Source of the DNA: Euperipatoides rowelli
Lineage: Eukaryota; Onychophora; Udeonychophora; Euonychophora; Peripatopsidae
NCBI GenBank assembly: GCA_003024985.2
Contig: PXIH01S0006294.1
Length of the DNA: 11,080 bases
Strand: one strand, 5' to 3'
In this document: in pieces, positions 1 to 6,215 of the stretch
Layout: each line of letters begins with the position of its first letter
Position numbering within the stretch: the first letter of the stretch is position 1
Notes under the pieces: generated by a model
What the model was told of the DNA's origin: nothing
Seen by the model: only the letters and a program-made list of their open reading frames with translations
Databases searched by the model: none
Translations under genes and position numbers: made by a program

Positions 1-123
1 ATTTCTCCTGTGTCAAATGAAGACATTGAAATGAAACTTCCAAATCCTGCTTTTCATGGTGGAACAGAAAGAGCAATTTTGCAATATGTGTTTCCAGTTA
101 ATTTGGACACATATATCCGCTGA
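1..123 (+). CDS. Unidentified reading-frame tail at left edge (partial)
   Basis: The frame is open from base 1 to a TGA at 121-123, giving 40 codons of a C-terminal end whose start lies outside the window. The peptide has a proline/glycine-rich stretch (KLPNPAFHGGTER) and then an aromatic stretch. I do not recognise it with confidence. The pattern of LP-x-P, then GG-x-x-R, then FPV loosely recalls C-terminal tails of some insect DNA-transposon proteins. It lies about 100 bp from transposon-like terminal repeats at 225-438, so it may be the end of a transposase. It is the only plausible coding segment on the plus strand. Forty open codons could also be chance, so confidence is low. Confidence 0.3.
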   Translation: MSPVSNEDIEMKLPNPAFHGGTERAILQYVFPVNLDTYIR

Positions 124-224
124 ATATTTAACAGGCCTATAACGTATTAAGAAATATGTATAACCTAAGTTCATTAAATTACCATTTTTGTAAATTATTA
201 TGTTGTATCATTCCTCCCTAAGAT

Positions 225-261
225 TGTCTCAAACCTCCCAGATTCGGGGAGGTATGAGACA
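225..261. repeat. 15-bp imperfect inverted repeat (hairpin)
   Basis: TGTCTCAAACCTCCC at 225-239 faces its near-perfect complement at 247-261, with one mismatch and a 7-base spacer. The left arm recurs exactly at 423-437. The likeliest reading is two ends of the same transposon family lying back to back: the right end of an element from the left, then the left end of the 246-438 element. Confidence 0.75.
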
Positions 262-438
262 TTTGTCATCACATTACAAATACTAAAAGTACTCAAAATG
301 TATTTGGTTATAAACAATAAACTATACAACTATGTATTTGTGAGATTTCAAAGTTAATTAGGAATATGAGTTATTGCAGATAGGTGAATTACTTTTTTTT
401 AAAAAAAATTTTAAAGCAAAAATGTCTCAAACCTCCCC
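246..438. mobile_element. Small terminal-inverted-repeat element (MITE-like)
   Basis: Terminal inverted repeats of 19 bp, at 246-264 (GGGGAGGTATGAGACATTT) and 420-438, differ at one position and enclose a 193-bp AT-rich interior with no open frame. That size and structure fit a non-autonomous DNA transposon. No clear target-site duplication is visible: the flanks share only TC, and no TA is present, so the exact ends and superfamily are uncertain. Its right end lies about 10 bp from where the truncated third virus-derived unit begins, so it may mark the break that cut that unit. Confidence 0.55.
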
Positions 439-448
439 TCGTCTCCCC

Positions 449-510
449 TAAGGACCTCGATGTGGGGAAGGATCTTCCGCCCACACATGTCTAATCTTAG
501 GATGCGAACT
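449..510 (-). pseudogene. Stub of a third partitivirus-like RdRp copy
   Basis: The 450-510 stretch closely matches 1477-1535, the N-terminal edge of the copy 1 polymerase remnant, and on the minus strand encodes the RHVWG-type segment upstream of motif A. Homology stops at about 449, where transposon-like sequence takes over. Like copy 1, it lacks about seven bases present at 2540-2560, so it is closer to copy 1 than to the long copy. It is a remnant of about 20 codons with no function. Confidence 0.7.
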
Positions 511-688
511 GTGCATCCTAATCTTAGAGTGCATTTGAATTACTAGCCTATATTCTTATAGTTAAACTAAACAATAGTTAAATCATCCATAAAATCATCC
601 AACCTATTTTTTTTTAAAACAAAGTAACTGGGGGGTGTAACCTAAATTGGGCTTCCAGATCCAGTTTTTATTCAAGATACAAATTAGC
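511..688 (-). other. 3' noncoding part of virus-derived unit 1, with poly(A)-like tract
   Basis: Read on the minus strand, this follows the polymerase stop codon. It holds a GAATAAAAAC stretch, about 70 bases of apparent 3' untranslated sequence and a run of nine A (T at 607-615). About 75 bases of AT-rich sequence of unknown origin then lead to the next unit. The same order occurs at 1553-1725. A CTAATCTTAG direct repeat (491-500 and 518-527) brackets the join. The short A-run may be the remains of a poly(A) end copied during integration. Confidence 0.6.
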
Positions 689-1535
689 TTAGTAAAAAGA
701 GTTTCTAAAATGGATGAATGTCACATGGCCGTTGGAGTTCCAGTGACCAGGCAATTTTGTGTTCTTCAAGCAGGCGTTTGTATATGTTAAAGTGAAGGAA
801 TTGAAACCAAAGTCATAGTGAAGGCTACTAATTCTGATTGCTGTCTCTTGGGGTGTTGCAATTGGTGTTTCACAATACAATGCCAAGGAGAGGCAGGTAA
901 ACTCTGGGCCTGCGATTCTCGAACCGTAAAAATTGTGTCCAAGGAACACGTCGTCAGCAGAGTTGGTTCTCACGATTGTCTTCTCACTTACAGTGAGACC
1001 TAAGTGTTGGAAGAATATGTGCAACTGGGGAAGATCACAAATCTCATTGGGTACCACAAACAGTGAGTCATCCCCAAGGACCTTCATGGGATAGAAGGTT
1101 CCAGCTGTCAAATGCGAGAACATTGAGATCACGATTAGATTGATAATGCTATCAATTATTTGGGTGAAATAAGAGCCAGAGGGCACACCGCTTGAAATGA
1201 TGAACAGTCGGCTGTCCGGCATTACACGTGGAGTGTCACGAAACAGGGAAAAGCAAAAGTCGAAGACTAGACGATCAACATTATCTTCAATGCTGTGTAA
1301 ATATACAAAATTTTCCAAACTGCGGTGACCAGGTAGCGAACTACTGATGAATCGAACTTTGTAAAGTCAATGCAATAGCAGGTTCCGCCATCCTGTAAAG
1401 CTCTCAAGATCATGTCCTGGCCAATGTAAATAGGATTGTCAGTAATCGTGCAAGCTTCAATAAATGGTTACCCAATAAGAACCTCAATGTGGGGAAGGAT
1501 CTTCCTCAAACATGTCTAATCTTAGGATGTGAACT
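689..1535 (-). pseudogene. Endogenous partitivirus-like RNA-dependent RNA polymerase, copy 1
   Basis: This is a decayed copy of an RNA-virus replicase fragment. Seen in order on the minus strand: the VWG region (~1510-1529, interrupted by a TGA), a motif A segment with KFDSS (~1347-1368), a motif B beginning SGVPSGS (~1172-1193), motif C GDDS (1064-1075), then a C-terminal domain ending at a TAA at 689-691. Established knowledge: this A/B/C spacing and the GDD-S motif are typical of Partitiviridae and close relatives. A one-base loss near 1300 splits motifs A and B into different frames, and a TAA lies at 1468-1470. The longest open stretch is 209 codons. The N-terminal third is absent because the copy begins inside the gene. 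Picobirna- or amalga-like origin is less likely. Confidence 0.85.
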
Positions 1536-1552
1536 GTGCATCCTAATCTTAG

Positions 1553-1725
1553 AGAGCAATTGAAATATTAGCCTATATTCTTATAGTTAAACTAAATAAT
1601 AGTTAATTCATCCATAAAATCATCCAACCTATTTTTTTTTTAAAACAAAGTAACTGGGGGTGTAGCCTAAATTGGGCTTCCAGATCCAGTTTTTATTCAA
1701 AATACAATATATGATACAAATTAGC
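1553..1725 (-). other. 3' noncoding part of virus-derived unit 2, with poly(A)-like tract
   Basis: This is homologous to 528-688: apparent 3' untranslated sequence, a run of ten A on the minus strand (T at 1632-1641), then AT-rich joining sequence. It differs from unit 1 by about ten extra bases near 1700-1712. The CTAATCTTAG direct repeat is present here too (1516-1525 and 1543-1552), so both unit junctions were formed by the same event. Confidence 0.6.
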
Positions 1726-2790
1726 TTAGTAAAAAGAGTTTCTAAAATGGATGAATGTGACATGGGCGTTGGAGCTCCAGTGACCAGGCAATTTTGTGTT
1801 CTTCAAGCAGGCGTTTGTATATGTTAAAGTGAAGGAATTGAAACCAGAGTCATAGTGAAGGCTACTAATTCTGATTGCTGTCTCGTGGGGTGTTGCAATT
1901 GGTGTTTCACAATACAATGCCAAGGGGAGGCAGGTAAACTCTGGGCGTGTGACTCTCGAACCGTAAAAATTGTGTCCGATGAACACAACATCAGCAGAGT
2001 TGGTTGTCACGATTGTCTTCTCACTTACAGTGAGACCTAAGTGTTGGAAGAATATGTGCAACTGGGGAAGATCACAAATCTCATGGGGTACCACAAACAG
2101 TGAGTCGTCCCCAAGGACCTTCATGGGATAGAAGGTTCCGGTTGTCGAATGCGTGAACATTGAGATCATGATTAGATTGATAATGCTATCAATTATTTGG
2201 GTGAAATAAGAGCCAGGGTCACTCTGCTTGAAACGATGAACAGTCGGGTCCAGCATTACAGTGGAGTGTCGCGAAACAGGGAAAAGCAAAAGTCGAAGAC
2301 TAGACGAGCAACATTATCTTCAATGCTGAGTAAATCATACAAAATTTGCCAAACTGTGGTGACCAGGTAGCGAATTACTGATGAATCGAACTTTGTAAAG
2401 TTAATGCAATTGCAGGTTACGCCATCCTGTAACGCTGTCAAGATCATGTAGGGCATGTCTTTATGGATGCCCCGGCCATGTAAATAGGATTGTTAGTAAT
2501 CATGCAAGCATCAATAAATGGTTACCCAATAAGGCCCTCGATTAGGATGTGGTGGAATAATCTTCCCCACACATGTCTAATCTTAGGATGTGAACGCAGT
2601 GCAAGTTGTGTCCGTGCAAAAGCCTTGTCAGGTACAAATCTGTATAAATCTCACCACTTGGCGAAATCATACAGGGCTAGCAAGTAGTTATCCCATTTTT
2701 TTCCCATGTAACCATAACCTGCAGCGGAGCTTGGAATCCAGCTAACATCTGGTACGAAAGAGGGGAGTGCAAAATCTCCAGCATGGAGGC
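1726..2790 (-). pseudogene. Endogenous partitivirus-like RNA-dependent RNA polymerase, copy 2 (longest)
   Basis: This copy reaches furthest toward the N-terminus. On the minus strand it shows, in order: an AAGYGYMGKK segment (~2690-2725) matching the N-terminal finger region of partitivirus polymerases, RHVWG (~2562-2580), motif A with KFDSS (~2380-2402), a damaged motif B where the SGVPSG stretch is lost (~2216-2240), intact motif C GDDS (2101-2112), and the natural C-terminus with TAA at 1726-1728. Breaks: in-frame TGA at 2651-2653, in-frame TAA at 2522-2524, a ~20-base insertion near 2455, and several small deletions totalling four bases between 2216 and 2265. No enzyme can be made. It is probably the ancestral copy, since only it continues upstream past the duplication point at ~2597. 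The boundary with the EEP remnant, between 2770 and 2830, is not exact. Confidence 0.85.
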
Positions 2791-2814
2791 CACAAGGTTG
2801 ACACTTCCTCACAT

Positions 2815-3481
2815 GCAACATCAGCATAGACCAACAAATGGTCAGAAAGGGTTGTTTGTATAGCAAAAAATAATCTAATTGATAACTTCTATGATCTTGG
2901 AATATACACATAGTCCAATACATTACTACCCCTTGTTGCCTGGGCCTTGTTCTGCTCCATGAACATTGGAATATGGTCAAATGCAAGGGCCTTAAAAATA
3001 TCCTTCAACACTTTTCTTGGTGTTGCTTTATTCCATATTCTTTCTGGGGGTTTATCCAGTGACAGGTTGAGATCACCAAGGATGCAAAAACTGAGATTAA
3101 TTCTTGGATTGGGAGCATTGGAGGTTGAGATGGATCTTCATGAATGTCTAAAATTACAGAGGCGTCATCATACACCCCAAAACCTGATATAGAGACACCT
3201 AGTTTAACTAAGTATTCCATCCACTTCTTCAAGACTATAACCACATCAGCATCTCTGTGTGGTAGATGGATGTTGAACACTACAATATCTAGGCCATCTA
3301 TTACTAAGTTGGAGGCAATGTAATCCTTGACAACTTGTTCCATTGCCTTGAGATGAAATTTAATGTCTTTGTTGACCCATATTGCAAGGCCGGCATGAAG
3401 AGAAGATGATGGAAATCTAAAAATATACCCATGGTTCCAGTCATTTGGGACTGTGGTAAAATTCTGATGTGTCCTGAACAA
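2815..3481 (-). pseudogene. EEP-type endonuclease remnant (LINE-like)
   Basis: This encodes a broken endonuclease/exonuclease/phosphatase-fold domain. Visible on the minus strand: an R-THQ segment at the start (position of the usual ETH metal ligand), GLAIWV with a beta-strand pattern, a NIHLPHRDAD stretch, GDLN (3066-3077), LDYVY (2904-2918) and SDH (2838-2846). These are the ordered signature motifs of apurinic-type nucleases that nick target DNA in non-LTR retrotransposons. A frameshift near 3080 separates the first two-thirds from the GDLN part, and a TAG lies at 2889-2891. No reverse transcriptase follows; partitivirus-like sequence takes over instead. A free-standing EEP gene is an alternative, but a LINE origin is more likely in this setting. 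Confidence 0.7.
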
Positions 3482-3776
3482 GGGTCAATAAATAATTACA
3501 AGTTAATTATTAAAGAATGCTTTATTCTTGAGACAATGGATCCTGCATATCCATTTCTAACAGTGTCAGAACATGGAATGGAAAAAGTAACATTTAGAAC
3601 AATTAGCAGATGAGAAGTATGCAATCATTTCATGCTTAATATAATATATAAATTACTGTTAGTATAGTTCTCAATACATGTCATAGTTCTCAATACATGT
3701 CATTCTTTCCTTAAAAGTTTTTTCTATTTTTGTCTATATATACATCAACACCATCATCACGCCTTCCTTTAAGTTT
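3482..3776. other. AT-rich spacer, no gene recognised
   Basis: About 130 bases at 3482-3613 stay open on the plus strand and end in TGA, but the peptide matches nothing I know and overlaps the EEP end. The rest is AT-rich, with one perfect 19-bp tandem repeat. No promoter, RNA gene or terminator is recognisable. Confidence 0.5.
3664..3701. repeat. Perfect 19-bp tandem repeat, two copies
   Basis: ATAGTTCTCAATACATGTC occurs at 3664-3682 and again at 3683-3701 with no mismatch. It is probably a replication-slippage duplication. Confidence 0.9.
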
Positions 3777-4042
3777 TTAAATTTTGCTTTTGTGATTGTT
3801 CCTTTTTCTATCTAGTACAATTTTGAAGTTATTAAACCACAGGCCGATTCCTTGGTTTTCGGGTGATTGCTTTTTATGTGGCGCTAATTTTCTTTTGATT
3901 GTTGTTTTAAACTTAAGATTGTCTTCCTTGGAAGCAATCAGTTCAATTTCTTTTTCTAACAAGTCAATTAGTTCTCGTAGGCAGCTGTTTTTTTTTTGCA
4001 AATGTTCTCTAGCTGGGCTTAGCTTATTTTGTGTTTCATTGG
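3777..4042 (-). pseudogene. Unidentified open segment, possibly a LINE linker fragment
   Basis: On the minus strand about 88 codons are open from the ambiguous-base patch to a TAA at 3777-3779. The first half is rich in Leu, Glu and Lys (LRELIDLLEKEIELI) and would form an amphipathic helix or short coiled coil. The second half contains GLWFNNFKIVLDRKRNNHK. That loosely resembles the PWF...R(K)RN..H linker between endonuclease and reverse transcriptase in Jockey/CR1-type LINEs. It does not look like the gypsy protease-to-RT region expected after the neighbouring fragment, so the two are probably different elements. Function is not assigned. Confidence 0.35.
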
Positions 4043-4067
4043 NNGNGTNNAAANTNCTGCTCAAANN
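4043..4067. other. Cluster of ambiguous bases
   Basis: Nine N calls are scattered singly or in pairs at 4043, 4044, 4046, 4049, 4050, 4054, 4056, 4066 and 4067, with resolved bases between. This is not a sized gap. It suggests reads that disagree, as when several repeat copies are collapsed. It falls where the gypsy fragment gives way to unidentified sequence. One more isolated N lies at 7655. Confidence 0.9.
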
Positions 4068-4968
4068 GATTCCCAATTGCTGGAACCATGCTCTTCCTAG
4101 GAGTGGTGTGTCACCCTTTTCCGTAACGAAATATCTAAATTTGTAGCATTAAAATTATAGTGCTTGGCGCTCAACTTGCAATAGCCTATGGGTTTTGTGA
4201 CGTGGTTAAAAGTTTTAAGCAAAATGCTTGTAGGTCTTAGCTTTCTTGTAGGCCAGATTTTATTAAAACTTTTCTCCGGTATAAGGCTTATGAGAGCTCC
4301 CGTGTCCAATTCGAAGGTGATGTTGACATTGTCAATATTTAAGTCTAAAAGGATCGGAGAATGATCAGACTTGCTGCCATTGTAGTTTAACGCGGTGTGT
4401 GTATTTACATATATACTGTTTGTCTCATAGTCTGAGTCACGTGTGGCTGAGTCCTGAACAGCCTTATCAGTTTCGCCTTCTTGGGAAAAGTTCACAGTTT
4501 TGGCTTTATGTTTTCTACTGTTGCTATGCTTTAAAGCACGACAAACCAATCTTAAATGCCCTTTCTTCTTACAGAAGTAGCATGTTGCTTCTTTAAAACG
4601 GCAGTCAGAACAATTATGTGCCGCTCCACAATGCTGCAGCATTGTTTATCTTTATAAGATTTTACAGAGAATGTATCGCTGAAGCTAACCTTATTCTGTA
4701 GGATGTCTGAACTTTTGTTAGAAATTTTAGCAGCTGCTGCTAGCTGTATTACATTTTCAAACAAAAGTAGGAGCTTTTGAAGAGCAGAGTCTTTAGTGCC
4801 AAAGATAAATTGGTCCACCAAAGAGCAGCTTAAATTATCCTTAAAAACACAATGCAGACTCAATTTGCGCAGGTCAGCCGCAAAATCCACTGCTAATTCA
4901 TTTTCTCGTTGGATTCTTTTTCGGAAACTGAATCTTTCAACTCGTGCCATGGGTTTTGGAGAAAAGTG
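4068..4968 (-). pseudogene. Ty3/gypsy-type retrotransposon gag-protease remnant
   Basis: On the minus strand this is the middle of a gag-pol polyprotein. An HFSPKP entry (4966 downward) leads into the ERFSFRKR...E.E...F...LRKLS.HC.F pattern typical of insect gypsy Gag (4970-4830). Next comes a double zinc knuckle with a CG..H....C half and CYFCKKKGHLRLVC (~4535-4625), then an aspartic protease with ELDTGA (DTGA at 4295-4306). It ends with the PLLGRAW stretch (~4080-4100) that closes this protease. A one-base loss near 4625 breaks the frame inside the first knuckle, and another shift near 4137 precedes PLLGRAW. The 5' Gag end, the RT, RNase H, integrase and both LTRs are absent. The Met at 4950 is internal, not the true start. 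Confidence 0.8.
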
Positions 4969-5068
4969 TCTCTAGAGCCAGAAGAAGAAAAAAAATAAAA
5001 TAGAATAAATAAACAAATATTGTTTACAAATTAATTGATAACTAATATTATTCAAATATTAAAAACTT
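4969..5068 (-). other. AT-rich sequence upstream of the Gag remnant, splice-acceptor-like edge
   Basis: On the minus strand the Gag homology begins right after a T/C-rich stretch (about 4975-5000) ending in CTAG at 4972-4975, followed by AGA and the HFSPKP codons. This looks like a 3' splice site, but it may be only the junction of a truncated element with AT-rich DNA. No donor site or upstream exon can be identified here. Confidence 0.25.
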
Positions 5069-5151
5069 ACCTAATATAAATAAACACAATTATAGTATAT
5101 AAAAAATAAAAATCCGGCTCAAAAGTTATGGACTCAATTTCCCACAAGTCC
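5069..5151. repeat. 83-bp direct repeat, left copy
   Basis: This matches 5505-5587 over its full 83 bp, with roughly seven mismatches by eye and no indel. It shares the blocks ACACAATTATAGTATATAAA and ATGGACTCAATTTCCCACAA. It does not start with TG or end with CA, so it is not an obvious LTR. Confidence 0.9.
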
Positions 5152-5504
5152 GATGATATCAGGTTCAGTTTAAGTTTAAATACTTTTTCTGTCATGGAAA
5201 ATTAGCACTATAAAAAAAAACAAAATCATAAAATGTATCAAGAATCATTCAAATATCATCTAAATTTCAAAATCACTTGAAAGATTTCTATATTAGTCTT
5301 ACTATTTTCAATATGTAAATTATCAGAATTTTATCTCTGCACGGTTGCACTATCTGTTTAGCAAACCTATCACAAAGTTTAATTGTCTATATTTTAGGGT
5401 AAAAATTCAAGTGATCTTTCCAATTCTGTGTTGCACTGACTTTGCTTCAAACTTTTGCACCTTTAGTTCTTCCAAGCATAATCAAATGTTTCTTCACAAG
5501 AATA
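5152..5504. other. 353-bp spacer between direct repeats, no gene recognised
   Basis: The stretch is AT-rich with stops in all frames, except part of a short plus-strand frame beginning at 5345 that runs antisense through the neighbouring transposase and is not credible. No primer-binding site or polypurine tract is recognisable next to the flanking repeats. Confidence 0.6.
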
Positions 5505-5587
5505 ACCTAATATACATAAACACAATTATAGTATATAAAAAATATAAATCTGGCTCAAAATTCATGGACTCAATTTCCCACAAATCC
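5505..5587. repeat. 83-bp direct repeat, right copy
   Basis: Second copy of the 5069-5151 repeat. It ends exactly where the transposase remnant is cut off (5588), so the rearrangement that made the repeat pair also appears to have removed the rest of the transposase. Confidence 0.9.
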
Positions 5588-6124
5588 CTACATTATATAT
5601 TCTGCATGGATCACAATTTTTTCCAATTCTTTCTCATAAATATCAAAGAAAGCAGCTACATTTTCAGGATTAAAGGATTTTATTCTAGCTGCAGAAATTC
5701 CTTGTGGTGTACGCAAAGAAAGATTTAGATGCCTCTTGAAAAATAAACGGAACCACTTTTTGCCTGCACTACCATCATTTTGATTAAAAGGATGCCGCAG
5801 ATTATTACGAATGGCCAGTTGGAATGCCATTCGCTTCACATCCCCCACTCTCAAACCAAAATATCTTTCATCCATTTGGATACAGTATTTTACTAGAAGA
5901 ACCTCCAATTCAGTAGGAAGCACTGGCTCTCGACCTGATTTTATCTGCAACAATTGTTCTGGTGTTTTATCTTTGTTTTTAGCTTACTTCTCTACAGTCC
6001 CTTTTGGTACACCAAATGTTTTTGTAGCACGTAAATAACCCATTTCACCTGCCCGTACAGCATGTACAGCATTTGCCATATTTTGTGGTTTCCATGTTTT
6101 ACGCCTTTGTACTTCACTTTGCAT
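5588..6124 (-). pseudogene. pogo/Tigger-like transposase, N-terminal DNA-binding part
   Basis: On the minus strand one frame of 179 codons runs from ATG (6122-6124) to 5588, interrupted only by a TAA at 5984-5986 (codon 47). Residues 1-46 form a pipsqueak-type helix-turn-helix (RAGEMGYLRATKTFGVPKGT). After the stop comes GREPVLPTELEVLLVKYC and a CENP-B-type helix-turn-helix region with KKWFRLFFKRHLNLSLRTPQ and an FFDIYEKELEKI tail. Known of the family: this pair of domains binds the terminal repeats of pogo-superfamily elements and precedes a DDE catalytic domain, which is entirely missing here. The truncation falls at the point where NVDETG would normally follow. Only one nonsense change in ~540 bp suggests it is younger than its neighbours, or was constrained for a time. 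Confidence 0.85.
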
Positions 6125-6215
6125 CTGAAAGAATCAAAACCAAATAAATTATACAATGCACATAACTTGCAATAAAATTTAAAAAAATTTAAATACTAAA
6201 GATAAAAAATTTTAA

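Larger units (their letters stand above)
450..2597 (-). repeat. Tandem array of about 2.1 virus-derived units
   Basis: Two near-identical units lie head to tail, roughly 454-1480 (1,027 bp) and 1481-2534 (about 1,054 bp). The first ~65 bp of a third occurrence lies at 2535-2597, where the sequence continues into the longer original copy. Each unit combines the 3' two-thirds of a polymerase gene, its 3' noncoding region and a short joining segment. From 689-1179 and 1726-2216 the units align without any indel, and I count about 22 substitutions by eye in 491 bp (about 4-5%). Elsewhere they differ by several indels, including about 20 extra bases near 2450-2475. Confidence 0.9.

Noticed and set aside
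225-261. Hairpin as a transcription terminator or CRISPR-type repeat
   Set aside because: The setting is a eukaryotic transposon graveyard. The arm recurs as a transposon terminal repeat, and no spacer-repeat array exists.
818-2040. Two matching 61-codon plus-strand frames (818-1003 and 1855-2040)
   Set aside because: They lie exactly antisense to the polymerase C-terminal part in each tandem unit. Their resemblance to each other comes only from the duplication.
2651-2986. 111-codon minus-strand frame as a single gene
   Set aside because: Its first half is out of frame with the EEP endonuclease it overlaps and its second half is the N-terminal edge of the RdRp remnant. It is a chance fusion of two frames.
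2490-3192. Plus-strand frames at 2490-2687 and 2947-3192
   Set aside because: Both are antisense to clear polymerase and endonuclease homology on the minus strand, and the peptides show no family pattern.
3796-4596. Plus-strand frames opposite the gypsy remnant (3796-4146, 4399-4596)
   Set aside because: The minus strand carries zinc-knuckle and DTGA protease motifs. The plus-strand peptides are shadows, and one crosses the ambiguous bases.
5069-5587. Solo-LTR pair of the neighbouring gypsy element
   Set aside because: The repeats lack TG...CA ends, are only 83 bp, lie on one side of the gag fragment and contain no gypsy coding sequence between them.
5345-5728. 127-codon plus-strand frame
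   Set aside because: It crosses a direct repeat and runs antisense through the transposase. The composition is AT-driven (Phe, Ile, Lys, Asn rich) without motifs.
5811-6038. 75-codon plus-strand frame
   Set aside because: It is antisense to the helix-turn-helix domains of the pogo-like transposase.
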